64,000 nt of DNA from Dryomyza anilis (taxonomy: Eukaryota; Arthropoda; Insecta; Diptera; Dryomyzidae), in contig OX638132.1 in assembly GCA_951804985.1 (NCBI GenBank), positions 86,494,696 to 86,558,695 of the forward strand, in the 5' to 3' direction. The notes under the pieces were generated by a model, which saw only the letters and a list, made by a program, of their open reading frames with translations, made no database searches and was not told the origin of the DNA. Shown in pieces: positions 48,544 through 61,015 of the stretch. The first letter of the stretch is position 1. Each line of letters opens with the position of its first letter. A program made the position numbers and the translations under genes.

Positions 48544-48734
48544 ATAAAACTGTTTTTTTTTTATAAAACTTTGAAAAAGTAACTGGACATTTTTTATTAT
48601 TCGAACAAATTTGAAATATTTTGCTATTTTTTAGTTTTTTATTTCAAGTAATTTCCGAACCTAAACCTTAATCGATACAAAACTCATTAATAAATCGATA
48701 TCGATCTATAACCGATATAAACAGATTCGATTTT

Positions 48735-49081
48735 AAAGGGTTTTTCAATAAGAGCGCTACAAACATTTTTTTCAAGTGTTTTTCAACAGGGACGCTACAA
48801 AAGTAGAGCGACAGGGACAGCAAACGACGCCATATTTCTTGCCGCTCTTTTGACATTTCTCTTCAGTAAGGTTTGCAATTTCATGATGTAAATAAATACG
48901 AGCCAACAACTAGTCGAAATTATTAAAATTTACTACCGAAATTCGAATTCGTATATCTTTCCATCATGAAATGGCAAACCACTGAAACTGAAGAGAAATG
49001 TCAAAAGAGCGGCAAGAAATATGGCGTCGTTTGCTGTCCCTGTTGCTCTACTTTTGTAGCGTCCCTGTTGAAAAACCCTTT
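48735..49081. mobile_element. Foldback MITE with AAAGGGTTTTT termini, copy b
   Basis: Same arms as 16427-16769 (GACGCTACAAAAGTAGAGCG, GCAAACGACGCCATATTTCT and complements), but the doubled terminus (AAAGGGTTTTTCAATAAGAG) is on the left. The two copies are therefore in opposite orientation. Confidence 0.8.
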
Positions 49082-50659
49082 ATATTGGTTTAAAACGATT
49101 TAATACGGTTTATATAAGAATATGGGAAACATGCATTAAATATTTATTTTTATCAAACAATTTTAAAATTTTAAATATAATCAATTTTTATAAAACTACT
49201 ATGAAAAATAAATTGTTCAAATAATTGTTTTTTGTTCAAGATATTAAAAATATGAACAAAAATAATACAAATCTTTCCAAAAACGATAACTGGGAACCAG
49301 TACACCGGAATAGAAACTGAAACCGATAATTCGTTTGGTTTTCAATGCTAGTTTTTAACTATTAAACATTCAATTTAAAAATCGATATGAATTAAATTTA
49401 AATTAAGAATCCGACTAATTCTAATTTTTGATCAGATAAAAAAATTATTCTAAATTGAACTATCTAATTTATTGTCAATTTTTAATCGATTATTTCAAGC
49501 ATTAGATCCATTTCATACCTTCATTTTTGTAATCCACTTAGAGTGTGAGACCCAATTTAGAGTATGATTAAAACTGTGTGAAATATAATCCTCGTTCTGA
49601 TCGCAGGATACAGCCCACAATCCAATCTAATCGAGCAGCAGGTACAGAAAGATTAAGATCGCAATTAAATAAATGATCACATCAATCAACTTCATGACAG
49701 TTTAGCCCGAACCACTTGAACAGTATGTTATCACTATAATATATATATAACTCAAAAAATATTCAATTCAAACGGATTTATTGCAACTTTTACTACAAGT
49801 GCTGCTGCGCACCGCGACTATTGTGTGGTACGATGGAAAATTCGAAAACGACTGATAGAAATTTCAATGACAGAAACGTATAAGACCTTCTACTGTGGCA
49901 AAAATACATCTGCAGCCGCACTGGAACCTCACATGTTGTTGTCTCTGCTGCTCTTCCAGTGGTGAGTGCTGCCGAAATGCTTGGCCACCACATGGAAGCC
50001 AAGTGGAGATCGAAGAAAGTGACGACGCGCGACGGCTCGATGTTGTGTGTGATGCACGTCTGAGTGATGTTTGTTGGTTGATGATGGCGGTGCGGCCGAC
50101 AATTTGCCGCTTCAGTCAGCGATGTTTAGTTGCTGTCTGTCGCATACACTAAAACCCATGTAGTCTTTCCAAAGAAGACAAAAATTGCGCGCGTGCCAGG
50201 TTTATCTTGTTTATGCCTCGCTCTGTGCTTAAGTTGTAAGCAAGAAATGCACAAAAACAAAATAAGTGCGCGCCAAATAATTGTCACAGTTGTGGCGAGT
50301 GACAACGTCGAAGAGTTACTGGTTTTCTTTTGACAGTGGTATCGACGGCATTGCAGCGAACTTGAAAATGCAAATGCTATGCAAATTCAGTTCGTTCTCC
50401 AAGTCTTTTGTTTTATGATGCAGCATGACATTACTTTGAAATGTATTTAAATCATTGCGGTAATCAATCAATGCATTACTAACCTACCCTAATATGTTTG
50501 CTAGTGATGTTGCAAACTATCGCAAAAATTTAAAAATTTTTTACGTTGCCGATTTCAGTTTTTACCATTCTTTATAACAAAACTATGTTGATATTATTTT
50601 CAGTTTCAACTTATTTAATATTCATATTACTTCAGTACGATTAATTATTCACTCATAAT
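49082..50659. other. Gene-free stretch with a GC-richer block at 49790-50480
   Basis: The block keeps several frames open, has a GTGAGT donor near 49960 and TCAGTCAG near 50115, and may be a promoter or non-coding exon. No coding bias and no known domain. Confidence 0.35.
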
Positions 50660-51250
50660 AATTTCTAGGACATGTTACGAAATTTTGTTCGTAATTTTTA
50701 TTCGTAAAATACACGTATAATTTGTAGAATACATGAAAAATTTGTAATTTCTATTTTTACGAAATATTCGTATATATATATTACGAACCAATATTCGTAA
50801 AATTAAAACAACAACAAAATTACGTATATTTCGTTTAAATTACGAAACTTTCGTAATATTATTTTTCACTACATATTTTCTTTACGAAATAAAAACATAT
50901 TTTACGAATGAGTTTTACATTTTACGTATAAATACTAAGCTTTCGTAAATTTTGAGGCTCTATGTAAAATTTTACGAAACATTCATTTTTTTACGAATAT
51001 TTAGTAAAAACAGAAATCCGTTGCGTCAAATTGCAATTTGGTACTGCGTTTTATTTTAATGGTTTTTAATGGATATCGTCAAAAGTACGAATACTTTCGT
51101 AAAATGTACGAATATATTCGTAAAAAGGCACACAAATATTCAATAAATTACGAATCATTCGTATTATGTACGTAGATAAAATCTACGTACCATTCGAAGA
51201 AAAAATCTACGAATGGTTTCGTAAAATAAACAATTCGTAATTTTATAGTT
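50660..51250. repeat. Cluster of TTACGAA/TTCGTAA palindromic words
   Basis: About 25 copies of ACGAA or TTCGT in near-palindromic context (TTACGAAA, TTTCGTAA) over 590 bp. No fixed period. Interrupted on the right by the MITE A copy and continued by the 96-bp tandem duplication. Confidence 0.65.
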
Positions 51251-51469
51251 CACCCAGAAAAAAATACTATATAAATAATAGTTTTTTAGTATTAAAAATA
51301 GTCAATAGGATAAATTATTATTTTAGTCGGAATATACCATTAAATACTAGAAAATACCATGACATTGCCATTGAGTTTATATGAAAAGATTTTTTTTTTT
51401 ATACTATTAAATTAATAATTGTCCTATTGACCAATTTTAATGGGATTTGAGAGATTTTTTTTCTGGGTG
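51251..51469 (-). mobile_element. MITE family A, intact copy, opposite orientation
   Basis: CACCCAGAAAAAAATACT and GATTTTTTTTCTGGGTG termini. Flanked by TT on both sides. Inserted in the TTACGAA-rich repeat. Confidence 0.85.
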
Positions 51470-51470
51470 T

Positions 51471-51662
51471 TCTATCGTGTATTTTACGAAATATTTCGTG
51501 GATAAATTTCACGAAATTTTTCGTTAAATTCACGAACTATTTCGTATATTTTAAGCAGATTTTATTTCTATCGTGTATTTTACGAAATATTTCGTGGTTA
51601 AATTTCACGATTTTTTTCGTTAAATTCACGAACTATTTCATGTATTTTAAGCAGATTTTATT
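51471..51662. repeat. Tandem duplication of a 96-bp unit
   Basis: TCTATCGTGTATTTTACGAA starts both units (51471 and 51567); each ends TTTTAAGCAGATTTTATT. The units contain CACGAAA and TTTCGTG palindromic words and differ at few positions. Confidence 0.85.
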
Positions 51663-53275
51663 TTTAGTGTTGCAAACAAAAGCACACAATGTGGTACCAA
51701 AATGGGTGATTTTCTATATGTGGATTTTAATTTTGAAATTTTAATAAAATAATTAAATTATGCATTAAAGTAAGTAATATTGATAAATAAAATTTAATTA
51801 GAAAGGGCGGATATAAAATTAATCGTTCAAACAAACTATTTTATTAATTGTACTAATGGTATTGTACTAATGGTATGCATCCTATTGACTAATTTGAATA
51901 GTAAAAAAGAATTGTTTTACTAATAAAATTTACGCCTAATACTTCTTGATTTTTAGAAGTTTTAGAAGTTTATCGTATGTCACGTGGTACAATTTTCTTC
52001 AATGCCCAACAATAGTATGCCATATTTAGGACGTGACAGCGCCACATTTGCTCCACATAAATTTATGCATAAACAAGTTGATGAATTCCACAGCAGCTTC
52101 GCATCTATGTTTACCATATAAAGCCATGGAAACCAGGCGAACATGATGACCAAAAGCAGGCCACGGATGGCAAACTCACCGCTGCAAAGTTCCACAACTC
52201 TCGTTGAATGGCGCTGCATAAATCTCAACAAAGTGATCACTTTGCACCAAACAATATGACCAACCAACCAACCAACCGATCAACCAATCAATGTAGCCAA
52301 GTTGGTTAGGTGTTTAGGATCCACTTACTTATGCAGCAAATAGTACTAAATACGGACCGGCAACCGGGAAGTGCGCGAACGATCGATCGATCGGCCGACA
52401 GCAAAATATAGCAACGAGAAAGTGTTGAAGTGTTGCTGTGGAGTTTGAATTTTAAACGAAGAAATTAATTGAACACAAAATAATATAAAAATAATAACAA
52501 TATGCAACCAATTATGGCCAAAGTTGGGAAATATTATGGCGAGTGTGCGTTTGTGCTTGGTAACATTTTAATAATGCTATGGCTGAACATGTCTGGGCGC
52601 AGTCTCGTGATTTTCTTTTCTTTTCGTTTCTACATTTTTATTTTGTTTCTCTGCAAAAGTGGCAGTTGCGGTTTTTGTGGAGCACTAAAAATGCGTCTAG
52701 TTGAAAGTCCGAAAATATTATACAACATGAGGTGACGAACGCCTATTGATTACCGATAACAGCCAATAGTTTTCAATTAATTTGTGACCAAACATTCAAT
52801 TGTTTTGCGTCAAGTTGTGCATATTACATATGCAACACATATCGTCCAAGTCATATTAAAGGGTTTGGTAATAATTTAGAGTTGATATTTCTGAGTTCGA
52901 TATGAATTTTTGTACGTCTGCTGGCGCATGTCTTCCGATAGTAGCTATTTTCGGCGACACCAAAATATAGAAAATTTCACTAGTCATTAATTTAGGCTGA
53001 ATTTACGTTGAGGAATTTTTGAAGACTCCATAGCAAGTAATTTAATTTGCAAAATAGAAAAGATATAAATAAAATATTAATAAATATCATTATTAAAATA
53101 TTAATTTGTATATTTTAAAATAAAATAGGTTAATACACAAAACTGTTCAATTTCGATTATTTTTAGAGCGTCGTGGTTAGAGGTTAGAGAGTTAGAGGTT
53201 CGTGAGAAACATTTATTTTTATAAATTTGGTAATAAAGAATAGGGGATTTTACAAAAAAGTCCACTTCAACCGGT
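51663..53275. other. Gene-free stretch with a GC-richer block at 51980-52460
   Basis: The block holds a perfect 16-bp palindrome CAAAGTGATCACTTTG (about 52230), (CCAA)n and (GATC)n runs, and a minus-strand GTGAGT donor near 52172. A 95-codon minus frame there shows no coding bias. 51838-51905 resembles the right end of family B. Confidence 0.4.
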
Positions 53276-53802
53276 ACACGGAAAAATTATTTACATATGT
53301 TTTATGAATAAGACGTTCATAAAAAATATATTTCTTCTAAGTTTCTTATTTATGATTTATATTCATGAATTATGCATAATACAAACAAAATTGCAAAGTT
53401 CATGCATTAAAAAATAACTATGCATTTATTATGAATAGGATTAATAAATTTTACAAATATAACTATTAATCATAAAAATCGAAATTATGAATATTTATTC
53501 ATAACTTGTATTACTTATTTCATATTAATTTTCAAAACTCGCAATTTACGTCAATTGTGAAAAACCATAGCGTAGTTTCAGTCAGAAAACCATTTAAGTG
53601 AAATAAAATGAAAAATGTGTCACTTGAAAATAATTGAGATATTTAACAGATATATTATTTAAAGTGAAATATGTTTTCCTTTGTTTTATTTGTAAAGTTT
53701 CTGACTTATTATAATTTCAAATGCGACATTTTTCACTATGTTCGGTATAACATGGTTTCGTTTTTCCATCTGGAAGCTACTGATATTAGGCAATTTTAAT
53801 CA

Positions 53803-54212
53803 CACCCAGAAAAAAATTCCCTCAAATACCATTAAAATTGGTCAATAGGACTAATATTGATTTAATAGTTTAAAAAAAATAAATCTTTTCATATAAACTC
53901 AATGGCAATGTCATGGTATTTTCTAGTATTTAATGGTATTTTCCGATTAAAATAATAATTTATCCTATTGACTATTTTTAAGCCGGCCTCAGCAGTCCAG
54001 AGGTAGCGCGCTGGACTTGCATTCTGAAGGTCTCGGGTTCGAATCCCGGCTTGGGCATGGGCGCTCGTGGTGATATTAACCACAAAATTGTAGGGAATAG
54101 ATTTCGCAGTACAATGGATATAGTCTGCCTGAGTGCTGTAGATCTTAGTAGATATAAAAGACTATTTTTAATAGTAAAAAACTATTATTTATATAGTGTT
54201 TTTTTCTGGGTG
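53803..54212 (+). mobile_element. MITE family A copy carrying a SINE
   Basis: CACCCAGAAAAAAATTCC to TTTTTTTCTGGGTG, flanked by CA on both sides. Without the SINE it has the usual length of about 220 bp. Confidence 0.85.
53981..54159 (+). mobile_element. tRNA-derived SINE (family 1), copy b, with target duplication
   Basis: Same A box (AGAGGTAGCGCGCTGG) and a B box (GGTTCGAATCCC) that fits the consensus better than copy a, ending GATATAAAA. GACTATTTTTA flanks it at 53970-53980 and 54160-54170, an 11-bp duplication of the host MITE sequence. Confidence 0.9.
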
Positions 54213-54240
54213 CATGTATTATGAATAATAATCATAAAAA

Positions 54241-55979
54241 GGAAAAATTCTACGGGAAATAATTCTACAGGGAACAATTCTACCGGGATGAATTCTACGG
54301 GAAGAGTTCTACCGTCTAAACGGCTGATCCGATTTTCTTGAAATTTTTACCACAGATGCGTTATGGTCTGGAAGAAATGATAGGCTATATATGGGCGGGA
54401 TTGGTCAAAGAGGCGTGGCACCTCCCATAAAACCTAAACTTTCAAAACGATATAACTCGGCACTTTCACCAGCTACGAACATGAAACAAATAACTCAAAT
54501 ACAAAAAAAAATGTAAAAGCAAAAACACAAAAGCAAAAGCACAAAACAATAGCAAAAATACAAAAACAAAAGCAATAACATAAAACAAAACTCCAAACTA
54601 AAGGAAAAAAAAAATTAAAGAAAAACAAAAACAAAAAAAAAATCAAAAACAATTTTTTTCGACATTGTTTTTGTTTTTTGGAAAATGGTGATTTTGACCA
54701 TTGCATTGCTTTTGTCGCCCAAAATTTTTTTTTTAACAATTTTTTTTTTCTAAATATTTTGAACATTGTTGTTTTTGTCGATTATTTTTTTTTTCAAATG
54801 GTGATTTCGACCATTACGTTCTTTTTGTCCTCCAAAAAAAATTTTAACAAGATTTTTTTTAGAAAATTTTCGAACATTGTTGTTTTTGTCGACTATTTTT
54901 TCGACCATTGCGTTCTTAATGTCGTCCAACATTTTTTTTTCGAAATTTTTCGAACATTGTTGTTTTTGTCGAATATATTTTAAATTCCGAATAGACGTCA
55001 AAACGGATAAACCGAATTGAATAACATTTTGGCACAATATGTATGTTGGACCTGGGCAGAGCATATGCTATATCTCGGTAAGATTTTTGGACTGGGCGTG
55101 GCACCTCCCATATAACCAAAAAATTAAAAACACATTATATCAGCAATTGGGATAGCAAATTAAATGAAATTTTGGTCAGCGTTATTTTTAACCATTCTAA
55201 ACGGTTTCGCCGAATGTGGGAGTGATTGGACCATAGGACCGTTGGGTGTATGTCAACATTGCGTGTATGTCATTTATTATAGTGATATCAAGATATTTCA
55301 CACCAGATTAACAACCACCCAAAATTCTTTAAACTCACCACACCAAAATTCCCCACATTAAAACTCACCACGCTAAAACTCACCATACAAAAACTCAATA
55401 AAATTCACTACACAAAAATTCACCACACTAAAACTCACGACAATAAAACACACCACAATTAAATTCACCACACTAAAACTCACCACACTAAAATTCATCA
55501 CATTAAAACTCAATACACAAAAATTCACCATACTCAAATTCACCATACTAAAATTCACCAGACTAAAATTCACCACACTAAAACTGACCACACTAAAACA
55601 TCTACTGTGAAAAATTCAACCGGGAACAATTCTACAGGGATGAATTCTACGGGAAGAATTCTACCGGGAAGAATTCTACGGGAAAGCGTTCTATGGGAAG
55701 AATTTTACGGGGAATATTTCTACTGAGTTGAATTCTACGGTGAAATGTTCTACGGGGAAGAATTCTAAGGGGAAGCGCAGTCTGAGAAAGAATTGTCTTT
55801 GAGAAAAGTTGTTTTAGCGGAGAATTGTTATTTGGTTACTACATTTACAAAACCAATAAAAAAAAGTTCCACAGCGATGCACGGGATGCACGGGTAAATA
55901 ATAAAAATGTTTTTTATATTAATCGCTCCATTTCCTTGCATTCACAAAATCTTGGTACGAGTCGTACACGGGTCTAGCT
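54241..55979 (+). mobile_element. Helitron-like element with minisatellites, copy b
   Basis: Shares ATATATGGGCGGGATTGG, AGGCGTGGCACCTCC, the CACCACACTAAAAYT array (55330-55600), the GGGAAGAATTCTAC array (55620-55775) and the GTCGTACACGGGTCTAG end with copy a. In addition it has a left block of GGGAA.AATTCTAC units (54243-54310) and a 100-bp-period tandem repeat (54661-54966, about three units with ACATTGTTGTTTTTGTCGA). The end reads CTAGCTA, so the exact terminus is uncertain. Confidence 0.6.
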
Positions 55980-56094
55980 ATTATGAATAAAATCAATTAT
56001 GATTACTTATTCTTGGCTGGTGGATGATTAACTTTTACAATATCTATGCGTATAATCCATGATTTATGAGTACATTTATGTCCGTGTATAACTA

Positions 56095-56285
56095 AAAATT
56101 CAACCGTAGATATTGGTTTTAAATGAGGTATTCGAACATAAGTGGTCGGTTCACAGGTCACAAAAAAACTAATCATGTCCATTTTTAATAGCAGACAACG
56201 TAGTTTTATATGTAAACTAAATCCGGAGTTTCAATGCTCTAGCTCATCTATTTTTCTTGTAATCGTGATTTCACTGACAGACAGA
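56095..56285 (+). mobile_element. Internal fragment of DINE-1-like subfamily 2
   Basis: GAGGTATTCGAACATAAGTG, GGTCGGTTCACAGGTCACA and GTAATCGTGATTTCA then GACAGACAGACC follow the order of 15035-15195. Both ends are lost. Confidence 0.6.
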
Positions 56286-58696
56286 CCAAAGTGAATCTTT
56301 CACTTTCAGTTTAGCGATATTTTGGCGAAGTTCAGTACGCAGATTTTATATATTTACGAAGTAGAAAATGTACGCCCTGTAGTAAAGTTTTAGACAAAAA
56401 CCAGAGAGTATAGATTTTTAGAGATTCCTTCCGAGTTTGCTGGCGTCGCTGCCGAAAGCATTGGTTATGTGGAAGTGGAATTTTACAGATTGAAGTTAAC
56501 AGAGGAAAACAGTGCACAAAACTGGATCTGTCCGCGGATAATTTGCAACCAAACTTACCAAGATATATTGCAATCCAACGCAGTATAAATTTCAATGATT
56601 TGTCTGGCCAAAAATGTGCCAGAAAACATCAGAATATTGATTTGAAAATGTGTCTGTTGACAACATTTTCGTTTCAATTTCCACATAATTGACAAAAGTG
56701 GCAGTGAAATCACCTGTATGGATACTCTATATCAAATATATAGTCTCTGCTAAAACCTCTTAATTTAAATAATAAAACAAACACTGAAATATTCGACATT
56801 TTTTGCATATTTTATTTGAAATATGATTTTTTTTAACAATTATTTTAACATTAACAACATTTTGTGTGTTTTGCTTTCTGATTTATTCTGTTTTGTTTTT
56901 TGTTTTGTTTTTAGTTTATGTTAATCCAATTAATAATGTTTTTAGATTATATTTTATAATATCAATGTTTGTAAGGTGTTATGCATTTTTATTCTGTTAA
57001 TAAAAATCTGATATTACTTAGTAAATAATATAGCTTGTTTTTTTATAATTATTTAATTATTTTGTTTTTTTTTTGCTTTTTTTTAAATAAGTAAATATTA
57101 TTTTTGTTTATTTAGTGTCTACCATAATTTATAAATAGCAAGTAAAAACAGAAATCATGTTTGATTTTAGTTAATATAATTAATATGTATTATCGATTTC
57201 ATACATTTTAGTGCCATTAAATAATATTATATTAAGTAGTACTGTTTTTGTATAAATAAAAAAATTTACATATTTTGTAATAATATTTGTTGCTTATATA
57301 TTTGTGAATTCTTTTATTATAGCTGCAATTAATATATATATTTTTTTGGTTTTGTTTTTGTTTAGTTTTTGTCTATACAAAAGTTATTGCTACCTAGGTT
57401 TACATCTATTCAAAACTTTACATATACAAATAAGTCGATATTTTGTTATGTTTAAACAAACTTAGCAAAGCTTAGTATTTAAATTGCATGAATTTTACTT
57501 TATTTTATCGGCGTTAATGAATTTGTTTTTTTTTTGTTTTTGTTTTCTATAAGTTTCGTGCATAAATAAAAACCAAATATATATTTGAAATATTTTTAAA
57601 TATTGTTATCTTTAATAAGTTTCACAACATCGAGAGTTTTATGTTTTAATTTTAGTTTTTAACTTTTTTTGTATTAACAATGTTTTTAATTTTTTTTTTT
57701 TTTGCTTTTTTTCTTGCATTTAATTATTTTTCTTTTTTTTTATAAAACATTTTTAATTTTCGTTAGTTTGGTTATTTAAATGTTTTGAATTTAGTTCGTT
57801 TGGTTTAATTAAAATTGATTGTTTATCTATTTTATTTTATTTTTATTTTTGAGTAATTGAAACTAGGTAAACATTTGGTTTGCAATCTAAAATGTTTTAG
57901 TATATTTATATATAATATATTTCATGTTATAGCATTTCTTTTTTTTTTTTTTGGGAATTAAATATTCTTTTAGTTCTTAGCTGTTATTTTCTGTTTTCTA
58001 TTCACTAAATTTACTCTACATAACGTTGAAGGCGCATAATATTCACAATGTTTGTTCCTAATTTTAAATGAAAACAAAAGTATTTTTTCTGTAATCTAAA
58101 TTAAATAAAACATGTTATTTTCTTTTGTTAAGCGAATGCATATAATAATAATATTACTAAGTTTTTTTTTTCTTTTGGTATTAGTTCACAATTTAGACTA
58201 ATATTTATATCTTTAAAAGCTCGAATTCGATTTTCACATATTTTAATCTATACATTTATTTATTTTTTATGTTGCTAATTAGTATTACTAAAAAAAATGA
58301 AAGAATTGAAAATAAAAATGTACATTTAAATTAAAAGTTTCCTTATACGGTAGATGAATAAGTTTAATTGAATTTTTATTATGGGTTTCTTATGAGAATA
58401 TATATGGTTGTATTAGCCTATAATTTGTGGTTATCTATTATTTAATGAATTTTAAAAATGCCTGGCAAGGTTACTATTAATTGGTGTTATTGAAGCTTTT
58501 ATAAAAACGTTTTTAAATTTTACGGTTTCAAATTATAGTAACAAAAAAAAATGTTTAATAAGTTTTCATTGTTTTTAATACAGAAAAATAATAAAACCAT
58601 ATAATTTATAAATTTTCTTGTAACTAAACCAACTATTATTTTTATTATTTTACCCAAAAAATGATAATACCCAACAAATCTTCAGTTGAAGAACAA
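56286..58696. other. Gene-free by firm evidence; possible gene remnant at 56310-56700, then T-rich DNA
   Basis: Two overlapping plus frames at 56310-56700 read through with single stops; one has RKCTPCSKVLDKNQRV then, after a TAG, RDSFRVCWRRCRKHWLCGSG and KLDLSADNLQPNLPRYIAI. This looks protein-like but matches no family I can name. From 56800 on the DNA is very T-rich with many TTTTGTTTTT runs, as in long 3' UTRs or introns. Confidence 0.35.
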
Positions 58697-58745
58697 CGAA
58701 GCAGGTTAGGTAGGGGACATGGGAAATTTTGTAGTAGGGATATTC
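58697..58745 (+). mobile_element. 5' tip of a DINE-1-like subfamily 2 element
   Basis: CAGGTTAGGTAGGGGACATG and GGGAAATTTTGTAGTAGG match the opening of 14645-14700, then homology ends. Confidence 0.4.
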
Positions 58746-58751
58746 AGATAG

Positions 58752-58990
58752 TATACGCAGAAAATTAATTACTGATGATTTATGAATAAGATGTTCATAA
58801 AACATAATTTCCTAAATTTATTATTTATGAGTTATATTCATGAATTATGTATAATACCAAAAAAAAAAAAAAATTAAATAAAAACTAAAAATCACTATGC
58901 ATTTATTATAAATAGTTATTCATATAAAGTGAAAAATAAGTCATTTGAAAATAAATATAAAGTTTAACAAATAAATAAATTGAAGTAATG
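58752..58990. repeat. AT-rich element D, copy c (left part)
   Basis: GATTTATGAATAAGATGTTC, TTATGAGTTATATTCATGAA and GTCATTTGAAAATAAATA follow copy b. No right end found. Confidence 0.5.
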
Positions 58991-60691
58991 TATTTTTACA
59001 TTGTTTTTTTTTTTATGTTTTTTATAAAAGAATCTTTAATTTAAATATAATTTGTTTAAGAAAATGATTAAGAATTAAATAAACGTCTATTTCCAATCGC
59101 CTGAAACACTAATAATCCAAAAGTCTATGTCTACTCCGGTATATTGCGATGTCTATCCTGGAATATTGTTATGAAACCACAGAGCATTTAATAAGTAAGG
59201 GTAAATGAGATGCATTTTAATTCAGCGTACTGAAGCAATGTATTAGAAAGCAATAGAAGATCATTAAGCGCACTTAGGCAGTAATCGAGAAAGAACTGGA
59301 AGATTAGTGCAATGAAACACATGAGTGTAAAAGAAATAGAAATAGTGTGTGTATTCTTGTTAAGTGTAGAAGTTTGTGGAAACATCTCGAATTCAACTTT
59401 GCAGTATATATAAGTGTAGAATCATTTAAACTGTCATTTGAAAGTAGAGCAGTAAATATTATCACACTCAGAAAGAGGCCTAAACGTTGGACAATAACTA
59501 ACTTTTTAACATTAAAAACTATTAATTGTATGGTATTTATGCTATTTTATTGTATTATTTAAATGAAATTAATAAATAATGTTTTTATTTTTATTATTGT
59601 TATTTTTATTTGGTGCACATTACAAAGTGTAGGCGAAATTAACTTTTTAAATAGTTTTTCTAAAAACTTAATGTTCGTAACAATATTTTGTGGATACCAT
59701 TGGATTCCATACAAAATATACATAGTACACAACATATTATGGTATAGGTTACAGAGAATATGGTTTTGTTTGAATTTGGCGTAAACGAACTGGGTATGAT
59801 TTTGGCACTATTTAAAACCAAAACTAGCGATGATAGAATTAATCGGATGAGGTATTCCTAATTTCAATATTTACGAAACGAAAGTTCTGGTGTGTATTTA
59901 TGCAGATATCATCGTATATTTAATAGTTGGTTTAGTTTTAATGAATAAATTTGTTAATATTATAATTTTTTTGTGTTGATAAATAAAATTGAAATCAATA
60001 TAATATACTATATATAGATACAGTATTCAAAATAATAATACAAAGTCATTGACATTTAGAGAATTCTCTTTAATTTAAAGCAATTACTAAATACTTACTA
60101 CATACTCGGGTACAAAAATTAAGAGTTTAAAATATAAAATGTTTTATATAAAGTCAATACGAAAATTCGTTTTATATATCAATATAAATTTTTTCTCGTG
60201 GTTCTTAAGAATGTCTGTAATGAATGCTAATATTATTAAGGAACCGTTGATGTATTCTGGTAATAAACTATGTTGTATGTGAAGAATATTTTAATATAAA
60301 AACATATATCAAGAACAAATGTAGTACAAAGTATTAGTTCTAGTTTTAGATCTAGGTTTGAATTTTTAGGTGAATTCTTCTATATTATAAATTATATCAA
60401 GTTTAAAAATAAAACGGTTGAGTCAAAATAATATAAATCAAACATTGAATTATTTATATTAAATGATTTAATCGGTTTTTCTAATCAAGAACACAGAAAA
60501 AATAATCTACGTAAATATAGCAACCAATATTAACTGCATTTATTAATTAGTTCAGTCAGCAATTATATATTTGATAAAGCCGCACCGAATAATTAATTTG
60601 CTGCATTGACGTACAAATATTCATCTTATTAAACACAATTGCTGATTTAACGAAGACTAACAAATTACTGAATTTCATTGCTGGACTGATT
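58991..60691. other. Gene-free AT-rich stretch
   Basis: Includes a C1-like fragment (60210-60300, TGAATGCTAATATTATTAAGG). A block at 59090-59480 is less AT-rich, but its short open frames show no coding bias. No gene seen. Confidence 0.35.
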
Positions 60692-61015
60692 TATAATAAT
60701 AGTTTGGCGCTACAGTTCTATATGGAATTTCTCTCTCACCATTTGAGCTTTGCGTATTATATTTGTACTCAAATTGGTAGGACCTACAGTTTAATGCCGT
60801 ATCCGAACGGCGGGTGAGAGCTTTTCATATGCAATGTTTTACTCTCGTAGGTTTGCCATTTACTGCCGAGAGGTAGCTTCGCATAGAAAAATGTTTTCTA
60901 TGAAAAAGATGTTGACAGTCGCTGGAGATCAAACTGGGGACCTTTCGGCTTGCAGTCGAACACACCAGTGACTTTTCGCTCGTAGTTCAACGCACTAACC
61001 AGACGAGCTATCGTC
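60692..61015 (-). mobile_element. tRNA-derived SINE (family 2), copy b, with target duplication
   Basis: Minus-strand head GACGATAGCTCGTCTGGTTA and B-box-like CCCCAGTTTGATC, body shared with 17665-17957, ATT-type tail. GCTGGACTGATT lies on both sides (60680-60691 and 61016-61027), a perfect 12-bp target duplication. The head holds an extra segment repeating a GTGCGTTGAACT/GTGTGTTCGACT-like word. Confidence 0.85.

Larger units (their letters stand above)
53276..56094. mobile_element. AT-rich element D, copy b, split by two later insertions
   Basis: CACGGAAAAATTATTTACAT at the left and ATTTATGTCCGTG at the right are inverted ends. The left part (to 53802), the bridge 54213-54240 and the right part 55980-56094 read in order like element D at 46003-46310. 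The gaps are filled by a MITE A copy and a Helitron-like element. That one D copy is involved, rather than two fragments, is inference. Confidence 0.5.

Noticed and set aside
51980..52267. 95-codon minus-strand frame with hydrophobic segments
   Set aside because: No coding third-position bias, no homologue recalled, and repeated CCAA-type sequence overlaps its start.
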